A DNA stretch of 42,347 nt from Globisporangium splendens (Eukaryota; Oomycota; Peronosporomycetes; Pythiales; Pythiaceae), in contig VFIW01000158.1 in assembly GCA_006386115.1 (NCBI GenBank), positions 1 through 42,347 of the forward strand. The letters run 5' to 3'. Made by a program: the position numbers and the translations under genes. Positions 34,601-41,248 of the stretch are shown piece after piece (the stretch's first letter is position 1; the number at the start of each line of letters is the position of its first letter). The notes below the pieces were generated by a model, which saw only the letters and a list, made by a program, of their open reading frames with translations, had not been told where the DNA came from and searched no databases.

Positions 34601-36017
34601 TGCTCCGTCTTGGAAAGTCGAAACGGTGAACGGTTGCTTGGCGTGGCGTCTGGTTTCATGCACAACTCAAACTCGACACTTCGTCGAGGAGACAACCCAT
34701 CCGGTAGCGCTTCCGGAAAAACATCTTGGTACTTCTTGATCAGTTTCTGCACATCTGGTGGGGTCTTGGTAATCTCTGCTGCATCGTGACATATCTTGAC
34801 GCGATACACTTCTTCGTAGTCTTGTTTCTTGAGCTTTTGCTTGAACTCGGCGCTGGATACTTGGACAGCCGGAATGGTGTCTTCTTCTGGTTTGAAAAAT
34901 ACTTCATGCGTGCGATAGTTGATTTGTGGATCATACCAATGGTAGAATGGTTTGCCTAGGGTAAGGTCCTGAGCATCTCCCATTTTCCATTCCATCACTG
35001 GGATTTTGAACTTGCGACCACAAATTTCAACAACAACTTCTCCTTTTCGTGTAGTTTGAGTAGTCGTGCTTGTTCCATCAAATCTGTTGACCTTGATTCG
35101 CATTTCCTCGGTGAGCGTATTTATTGTCCCTGGCTTGATGATGTTGTCGGTGGCACCGCTGTCAAACATCACTACGATATCTTTGCCGTTACGTTTCGCT
35201 GGCATTCGAACCAATTCGTTTTCTCCATGCTCCTTTACTACTTGTTCAATGACTTCTTCTTCATTTGTTTCTGGCGTTGGATCTTCTTGACTTCTCGGTT
35301 GAACATAGAAATTGTTGGCTTCATAGGCATGCTCCTCTTTATTCTCGTCGTATTCGAAGTAGTCCACATTGGTTCTTCTCGGCGGTCGATGGTTTGGACG
35401 TTGTTGATTTTCTCGGCGAGCGTCGTTGTTCTGTTTCTTGAAGCATTCATGGATTAAGTGACCGGGTTTCTTGCAGTAGGAACAACGTTTATGCGGAGGA
35501 TTTGGCGCTTGATGACTTCGACGAATTTGAGCAGTGTCGATCTCCATTGGTTCGGGTCCATCGTGGCGTGGGAACGATCGGATTGGACGATCATGACTTG
35601 GAAATGGCTGAGAGTGTGGACGGAATCTTGGTGACGGCGATGTCCTTGGACTGAAGCGCTGTCGATTGCCGCTTTGCTGCCGGAACGATCCACCAAAATA
35701 GGTACGATCGTACTCCAAAGCAACGGAAAAGCACTCGTAAATATCATCACAGTGGCGGTACTCCACTTCCCGACCCAGCTGCGGCAGAAGACCACGCGTG
35801 AAGTACGTGATTTTATCCAGTTCGCTGATCTCTCGGGTCTGCACCAGCAGCATACGATACTTGCCGATGTAGTCTTCTAGGGAATGGCAGCGACTTTGGC
35901 GTAGATTGTACAACTTGTCTCGCAACCGGCGCTGATTGTCCCGCGGCACAAACTCCTTCGTGAGATGATGCATGAGTTCTTGAACATCGCTGACCTTGTC
36001 GCGGTTCATCATGTACC
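31678..36017 (-). pseudogene. E1 gag-pol with three in-frame stops
   Basis: One continuous reading frame of about 1450 codons, interrupted by TAA at 33337-33339, TGA at 32689-32691 and TGA at 31795-31797. Domain order: partial gag; zinc knuckle CSYCKKPGHLIHEC (about 35443-35484); protease FDSGATDN (about 35150-35180); RT with VYLDDI (about 34125); RNase H (FVVTTDASG, then LFTDNSA); integrase with an HHCC finger (HPGIHRTF...SCETC); and a chromodomain remnant (KWHGFPEHEATWE, about 31720-31760) after the last stop. Integrase reads SMGFITGLP where the family has SMDF, so the first catalytic Asp is Gly (codon 32761-32763). D and E of the other two positions remain (INDRD, DGQTER). A true gag start is absent; the first codons of the open frame lie in the neighbouring LTR. 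Confidence 0.9.
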
Positions 36018-36154
36018 TGTAATGAGCCATAACCAGCCATTACATGAAGGTGGATCTGTTCCCAGATCTAGTGTGCCACACACCACCTTCAGCGTGCATT
36101 GTGGAGATACAAATAACAAAGGGATTACGGTAATACAGTCCCCACATGCACGTG

Positions 36155-36175
36155 TGACGTCATTCGATGACGTCA
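36155..36175. promoter_or_regulatory. Paired CRE palindromes in the C LTR
   Basis: Two perfect TGACGTCA sites, 36155-36162 and 36168-36175, start 13 bp apart. This is the classic ATF/CREB bZIP site. The same pair with the same spacing occurs in the D LTR. The E1 LTR lacks it because its U3 is different. Confidence 0.7.
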
Positions 36176-36188
36176 CGAGTGTTCTCTG

Positions 36189-36264
36189 TGCTGATCAGTG
36201 CAGAATGTTGTTCTCATGTACTAATCAGTACAGAGTGATGACATCCATGTACTAATCAAGTACT
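36189..36264. repeat. Three imperfect palindromes in the C LTR U3
   Basis: Related units read CTGATCAGTGCAG, GTACTAATCAGTAC and GTACTAATCAAGTAC, about 30 bp apart, each near-palindromic around AATCA/GATCA. They look like repeated binding sites in the LTR enhancer region. Confidence 0.55.
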
Positions 36265-36666
36265 GAATGATGGTTCCTGCTTGGGAAACTGCACTGGCGA
36301 TGAAATCGACGTGTCTCTGCCATCTGGAGTGAGTGGCGCGAGCCAATCACTTTGCAGGGATTTTAAATAAGACTTGAAGTTCAAGCTTCTAGAAGATTCC
36401 GTAGGTTCAACCTCAGTGTACCCAAGGTTTTATATATCAGATTCATAGGTTTTATTGTGTATGTTTGTGTTTTAGTTGTAAAACCTGTAGGAGTCCTTGG
36501 GGTTCATTTGTAAGTAGCGACAGGAACCATAACCTTTTCAATTCAGTTGCAAATTTTCCTCCAAGCCCTCAAGTCTTCTTCCCCCCTCCAAGTCGGGAGA
36601 TCGCTTCCTCTGGCACAAGCGTGTGTGCCGTGTTTGAGGGACTGTTGTGAACAGCGCCCTCTTACA

Positions 36667-36686
36667 CCTGGCAGCACTTCGAGCGG
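36667..36686 (+). promoter_or_regulatory. Candidate primer-binding site of C
   Basis: Directly after the LTR end comes CC followed by TGGCAGCACTTCGAGCGG. TGG is the usual first triplet of a PBS, pairing with the tRNA CCA end. The tRNA was not identified. Confidence 0.5.
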
Positions 36687-36785
36687 TCCTTCCAACGACC
36701 CAGTGAAGTGAAAAGGTTTGACGACGCGGCTTTAAGCACGTCGCGCATTCCTGTCCAAGACCCTGCGAGCATCCTTGTGTGGAAC

Positions 36786-37940
36786 ATGGATGCTACAGGA
36801 ACCCCACTCGGTCCAGCAGTACCGGAAACTGTCGAGTTGACTATTGAGGGTTTCCCTCATTTGTCTTCTCATGAGTGGATGGCACTTGAGCGCATGCGAG
36901 ATGTCATCGGAGAAGCTGCTGTGGTCAGTCTGCTTCGATCGGCATCTCCGGAGGACCAGAAGAGCGCGGTGGTCAGCTTCATGCACCACGAGATCATGTC
37001 CTCCCGGAAGCAGGTCGCAACCCCTGCTTCCTCACTCAGGACGGTGCCACTGAAGCTTGACGTCTCTCCGTATCGCGGCGGAGAGAGCGAACCTCTCTCA
37101 CGATGGTTCGTCGAGTTGGATGCAGCCACCGCTGCAAGACAACTGCGAGACCCTTCGCAGCAAGTGTTGTTCGCGATGTCCAACCTTGCGGGTTGTGCGA
37201 AGAGCTGGGCGTATGGTAAGCGTTTAGCCGATCTAAATTGCTTCCCCAGCTACGATCATTTCAAGACCGAACTCAAGAAGGCGTTTGAACCTCCACAGAG
37301 TGAGTTCCGTGCGCGCGCCGAGTTCCTCAAGCTTCGTCAAGGCCGTTTCGACCTACACTCGTATGCACAACGTGCTCGCTACTTGGTGTCGAGCATCGTT
37401 GACGAGCCGATTGACGTTCCGACGCAAGTCGTGACGTTCATGACGGGTCTGAACGATGGTCCGATTCGGAATCAATTGTTCCGCGAGTACCCCAAGACGC
37501 TGGACGAAGCCATTGAACGTGCGATGCAAGAAGAGTTCAGCATCAAGCAAGCGAAGTTCCATGGGTTTGCGTCAAGACCAATGCAGCAACCAAATGCTGT
37601 GCATGATGGTCCCGAGCCCATGGACATCTCGTACATTTCCACGCCTGGAAATGAGCGTCCTCGCAACGATGGAAAGTGTTTCCGTTGCGGGAAGCCGGGT
37701 CACATTGCTCGGAACTGCAAGGTGTCTTTGCCGGGTCGGCAAACGACACAGGGTGCTCGTTCGAACAACCACGATCGTTCTTACGGTCGTCGGTTCGAGC
37801 GGTCGCCTGGGCCAAAAACGGGAATGGACAGTAGGGGCGGAGCCTCCTACTGGCCCGGAAAAGAGGACTGTGGACGTTGTGGAGACACAGGACTCTGGCC
37901 CCTATGTGCATTAAGCACATGCAGTTTCCACTATGAGTGA
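36786..37940 (+). CDS. gag: C gag polyprotein with CCHC zinc knuckle
   Basis: About 384 aa from the first in-frame ATG at 36786; the frame is open back to 36708. The centre is a retrotransposon gag capsid-like domain (PLSRWFVELDAATAA, then DHFKTELKKAFEPP, RQGRFDLHSYAQRARYL, TGLNDGPIRNQLF). A nucleic-acid-binding zinc knuckle, CFRCGKPGHIARNC (C-X2-C-X4-H-X4-C), lies at about 37675-37720. An Arg/Gly-rich tail follows. Gag packages element RNA into virus-like particles in the cytoplasm. The stop at 37938-37940 overlaps the ATG of the protease frame (37933), which is in the next register. So the protease is made by frameshift or reinitiation, or the frame has been damaged. The gag frame has no internal stop. 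Confidence 0.85.
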   Translation: MDATGTPLGPAVPETVELTIEGFPHLSSHEWMALERMRDVIGEAAVVSLLRSASPEDQKSAVVSFMHHEIMSSRKQVATPASSLRTVPLKLDVSPYRGGESEPLSRWFVELDAATAARQLRDPSQQVLFAMSNLAGCAKSWAYGKRLADLNCFPSYDHFKTELKKAFEPPQSEFRARAEFLKLRQGRFDLHSYAQRARYLVSSIVDEPIDVPTQVVTFMTGLNDGPIRNQLFREYPKTLDEAIERAMQEEFSIKQAKFHGFASRPMQQPNAVHDGPEPMDISYISTPGNERPRNDGKCFRCGKPGHIARNCKVSLPGRQTTQGARSNNHDRSYGRRFERSPGPKTGMDSRGGASYWPGKEDCGRCGDTGLWPLCALSTCSFHYE

Positions 37941-38289
37941 GAAGAGTGTCAGTCAAACGTCAAGTTTGATCGTTCACAAAGTTCATGTAGACGGTATTGC
38001 AACGCCTCTACGAGCTTTGGTTGACACTGGTGCGTCGAACAACTTTGTTCGAGATGAAGTGATCGTCAGGCATGGTGTCTTCGTGCCTGATGCGAATGAA
38101 GAGAAGACAACGATTGTCCGGTTGGCAAATGGGTCAACTGTGAAGATGCCGAAGCGCGTGGTGCGCTTGGCAATCAAGTGTGAAGATTTCCGAGGTGAAG
38201 ACGAGTTCATTTTACTCGACCTCGATGACAAGTTTGACATCATCCTGGGAATGCCGTGGTTGAAGCGTCACCAACCTAGCATTGACTGA
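37933..38289 (+). pseudogene. C retropepsin-like protease, ends at a premature stop
   Basis: 119 codons starting inside the end of gag. The aspartic protease motif LVDTGASNNFV is clear, and the domain closes with IILGMPWLKRH. The TGA at 38287-38289 follows PSID. Family members usually have Trp there, so TGG to TGA is likely. Reading continues sensibly past the stop to about 38450 before the frame changes into the RT frame. In an active element this would be joined to RT in one Pol protein. Confidence 0.75.
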
Positions 38290-38414
38290 ATGAATATGAA
38301 GATCTCCGTTGGCAAGCCACGAGATGTTGACTTGTGCTGCACAACAACGGATGAAGTAGTATGGGTGTATACATCTGTGGAAGAGATCCCAGATGACCCT
38401 TGTGATATTGCGGT

Positions 38415-39513
38415 GTGCGATGGCCCCCATGTTCACAAGTGGTACCCATTTTGAAGACGACGAACGGAGGTGGAGCAGTCAGGCGCCAGAAAAAGACTGT
38501 CTCCTTTGCCATCGACGACGAGAAGGTTCGTGATGGCGTTGACAAGAGTGAATGGAAGAGGAACAAACACCCTTCCCAAGACAAGAAGAGGACCAGCGAG
38601 AGAAGTGTTTCGCCAAGAGTTTTGAGTACCCCTGATCAAGGTGCAAGTGGCGATGACGAAGGGAGTGTCCAAGCACAAGACATTCCAAGCGAGTTTGTGA
38701 ATATCGCGGTCTACAATGAAGAAGGTGGCGTGGATGTAATCCGTCACGTGAAGATTGAAAATCCTCCAAGTTCAGTCGAAGAGTTGATTTCCTTGCCATC
38801 AATGAGCAAGAAGACACTGGAGCGCAGCCTAGCGAGAGGCGACATTGCGCAGGTGTGTGTGATCGTCGAAATGGTCGACGAAGGCTTCGTCAACACAGCA
38901 TCGAGTGCGGATGCGGATGTGTTGGACGAAAAGACACGGAAGGAAAGGTTCGAGGAGCAGTCGTGGGACGCCCTCAAGAAGAACCCCGTGTATGCGCTTG
39001 CCAGGGAATATGAAGACATTTTCCCTGACAAGGTGCCGGACGAATTACCATTCGACAGAGGCATTCGTCATGAGATTGATGTACTTCCTGGCACGAAGTA
39101 CTGCATCACAAGACAGTGGCCGTTGCCAAAGGAACAAGTCGAGGCAGTCGACGAGTTCTTTGCACAACGTGCTAAGGCTGGTCATGTGCGAGAGAGCAAG
39201 TCTCCGCACTGCAGCCCCACTTTCTGTGTGAAGAAGGCAACTGGAAGTTGGCGCATTGTTCACGCTTTTAACAAGCTGAACGACGCGACAATTCCGGCCC
39301 AGACTCCGGTTCCACGCAAGGACGTGATCCTTGATGGAATGGTTGGCAGCACCGTCTTTAGTGCTATCGATCTGAAAGATGGGTTCTATCAGATTCGAAT
39401 GCGTGAGAGCGATGTTCCACTAACCGCAGTGAGTACCCCGAGTGGTATGCTGTGGGAATGGTTAGTGATGCCACAGGGACTGAAGAATGCTCCTGCGACC
39501 TTCAATCGAATGG
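38415..39513 (+). pseudogene. C reverse transcriptase, N-terminal fragment
   Basis: The open frame begins with a charged linker (about 38460-38960), then runs into RT: AREYEDIFPDKVPDELP, GHVRESKSPHCSPTFCVKKA, WRIVHAFNKLNDATIPAQTP, FSAIDLKDGFYQIRM and MPQGLKNAPATFNRM. It ends at the D LTR boundary, just before the catalytic YxDD motif would occur. The final Val codon and the stop come from the LTR. A one-base shift separates it from the protease frame near 38440-38455. Confidence 0.85.
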
Positions 39514-40122
39514 TGTAAGAGGCTATCCGAGACAGCCTCAAACACAGCACGCACGCTCGCGCTTGAGAGGAAGACTTGAGAGGAACTTGACAAAAAAGCA
39601 ACTCAATTGAAATGAGCTTGTGGTTCCTGACACTACATATAAAACACCACTAGGATTCCTAGAGGTTTTACAACTAAAACCTAAACATGCAGAAATAAAA
39701 CCTATGAATCTGATATATAAAACCTTGGGTACACTGAGGTTGAACCTACGGGATCTTCGAGAAACTTGAACTTGAAATACCGCGAAGATTCCCTGCGAAG
39801 TGATTGACTCACGCCACTCACTTCAGGTGGTAGAGACACGTCGGTCTCGTCACCAGTGTTGTTTCCTCAAGTAGGAACCATCATTCACATGTCTCGAGTA
39901 CTGTTGTGCGTAATCACACCGAATCGCAATGATTGCGAGTGATCAACACTCAACTCAGACACAAATTGCTCTGACGTCAGACGATGACGTCACCTGTGCA
40001 TGTGGGGATCACTTTTATGTGCTTCACCCAATATCTTCGCACCCACAATGCACTTCCACAAGGTGGTGTGTGACACACACAAAGAGCCACCTTGCATGTA
40101 ATGGCAGCCTTAGCCCATTACA
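39514..40122 (-). repeat. D 3' LTR (609 bp)
   Basis: On the minus strand it starts TGTAATGGGC, with an inverted CATTACA 19 bp on. It ends CTCTTACA at 39514. It contains two CRE palindromes. On the plus strand it also presents a TATA-like TATATAAAA at 39714-39722, facing the antisense open frame at 40199. Confidence 0.88.
39972..39992. promoter_or_regulatory. Paired CRE palindromes in the D LTR
   Basis: TGACGTCA at 39972-39979 and again at 39985-39992, starts 13 bp apart, as in the C LTR. Being palindromic, they can act in both directions. They lie about 207 bp upstream of the antisense ATG at 40199. Confidence 0.7.
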
Positions 40123-40137
40123 TCATCCCTCCCTTAA
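40123..40137 (-). promoter_or_regulatory. D polypurine tract
   Basis: TTAAGGGAGGGATGA on the minus strand directly abuts the LTR start TGTAATG. Composition and position fit a PPT. Confidence 0.75.
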
Positions 40138-40198
40138 AGTTCCATCACGGACTTTACTTCTTTCGGAAGAGGTACCCGCTCTTACTTTCCAATTGACC

Positions 40199-41248
40199 AT
40201 GAAGCGATCAAGCGACCAAGTGAAGCGCGAAGAACGGCCCGAGCCAAAGCGGCAGCGGACGACTCCCGGCTTGTACGACATCTCCGCTATTCGCAAGAAG
40301 CGTGGAGGACGTCGGTTCTACAAGGAGTTGTTCTTCCTCTGGCGCAAGATGTCCGGCAGCGACGATCCAGGCCAGTCCAGCACAGCGAAGCTCGAGTCGT
40401 GGAAGACGTTTGTCCGACTCGAGAACGAGCATCTTGTCGAGCGTTTGCTAGGGAACCTAGGAGGCACGCTCGAGAACGACCATAAAGAGCTTGGCTCTCG
40501 TCGTTCTAGTGCTCGCAAGAGCACTACAAGCTCTGCTCGTAGCTGTGAACCACGTCGGGAACATCAGACTGAAGAGTCTCTCGAGGTTCCCACGTGTCTG
40601 AGTCCGGTGGATAGCCAAGCCACCGTACTTTGTAGAAGCGCTGACGGTTCAACGACTTCTCTCCTCGACGACGAGTCGATCGGTCCTCATGATCGACTAT
40701 CGACTCAACGATCCAACGGCGCTCTCCCTGGTGATCGATCAGAGGAGGTGGGGTTGAACACGAAAACGATTGAGCGACTCTGGAAGTGGAAGAGTGCTCA
40801 CCGCGCTCAGATCGAGGCTCTTGAAGTTCGCAACGCGGTACTCGAAGACCGGTGCGAAAGCCTCGAAGACCGGTTGAAGGAACATGAGTCGAAGATCGAC
40901 TTGCTCTTCGATGGTCTTGCCCAGCGTTCGGCAATGGAGTCACATTTCGAACAAAGGTTCGAGAAGATTCAAGCCGAGCTTGAACGACTCCAGAAGGCTG
41001 AGAAAGCTCGTGATGCGTATCGCGAACGTCTACTGCGCTCTGTGGAAGAGGCAGGGGTTTCTCTTGAGATACTTCGGAAGGAGTATCATGGTCGCCTTCT
41101 CGCGTTGGAGACAATAAAGGACGAGTCCTTTGATGTGCTTCAGCGCCTTTATGCCGAGAAGAAGCTCCATGGCGATGAGTTACAGACTCTTCGCGAGCTG
41201 GTGGAGCGACTTCAGGATCAACTTGATCATCCGTCAAGGGCTCTATAG
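40199..41248 (+). CDS. Candidate antisense gene of D: basic/coiled-coil protein
   Basis: 350 codons from the ATG at 40199; the frame is open back to another ATG at 39929 inside the LTR. The first 109 codons lie opposite D's 3' untranslated region, so they are not a shadow of pol. They begin with a basic, nuclear-signal-like stretch (KREERPEPKRQR) and continue RKKRGGRRFYKELFFLWRKM. Codons 110-175 lie opposite the pol chromodomain and are Ser/Thr-rich and unstructured. Codons 180-350 form a long heptad coiled coil (IEALEVRNAVLEDRCESLED, FEKIQAELERLQKAEKARDA) opposite a low-complexity pol linker. The stop falls where the conserved integrase fold ends. This alternation of order and disorder is what real overlapping genes show. 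A chance antisense frame remains possible; no homologue is known to me. Confidence 0.45.
   Translation: MKRSSDQVKREERPEPKRQRTTPGLYDISAIRKKRGGRRFYKELFFLWRKMSGSDDPGQSSTAKLESWKTFVRLENEHLVERLLGNLGGTLENDHKELGSRRSSARKSTTSSARSCEPRREHQTEESLEVPTCLSPVDSQATVLCRSADGSTTSLLDDESIGPHDRLSTQRSNGALPGDRSEEVGLNTKTIERLWKWKSAHRAQIEALEVRNAVLEDRCESLEDRLKEHESKIDLLFDGLAQRSAMESHFEQRFEKIQAELERLQKAEKARDAYRERLLRSVEEAGVSLEILRKEYHGRLLALETIKDESFDVLQRLYAEKKLHGDELQTLRELVERLQDQLDHPSRAL

Larger units (their letters stand above)
31156..36017 (-). mobile_element. E1: Ty3/gypsy chromovirus, degenerate, 5' part cut off
   Basis: Minus-strand element. From its 3' end it has an LTR (31156-31640), a polypurine tract and one gag-protease-RT-RNaseH-integrase-chromodomain frame running up to 36017. 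There the coding sequence meets the plus-oriented LTR of element C inside gag. The N-terminal part of gag, the primer-binding site and the 5' LTR are missing and should lie beyond the right edge if the nesting model is right. Three in-frame stops and a lost integrase aspartate make it inactive. Confidence 0.85.
36018..36666 (+). repeat. C 5' LTR (649 bp)
   Basis: It starts TGTAATGAGCC and ends CCCTCTTACA, with TGTAA/TTACA inverted ends. The first 27 bp hold an inverted pair, TGTAATG...CATTACA. The U3 part carries two CRE palindromes and three short palindromic repeats. A TATA-like TTTTATATATC lies at 36428-36438. The distal 402 bp match the E1 LTR. Confidence 0.9.
36018..39513 (+). mobile_element. 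C: Ty3/gypsy-type element, plus strand, interrupted in RT
   Basis: Plus-strand element inserted into E1 gag. It has a 5' LTR (36018-36666), a PBS-like stretch, gag, protease and the first part of RT. RT stops at 39513, where the end of element D begins. The rest of RT, RNase H, integrase and 3' LTR should lie beyond the right edge. The candidate target duplication is GTACC (36013-36017). Its coding region is only distantly related to E1. Confidence 0.83.

Noticed and set aside
36018..36666. A solo LTR inserted in E1
   Set aside because: A PBS-like sequence and a gag in the same orientation follow directly, so it is the 5' LTR of element C.
31156..36666. E1 bounded by its own two LTRs
   Set aside because: The LTRs at the two ends are inverted to each other, whereas an LTR pair must be in direct orientation. 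Gag is also cut at the right junction.
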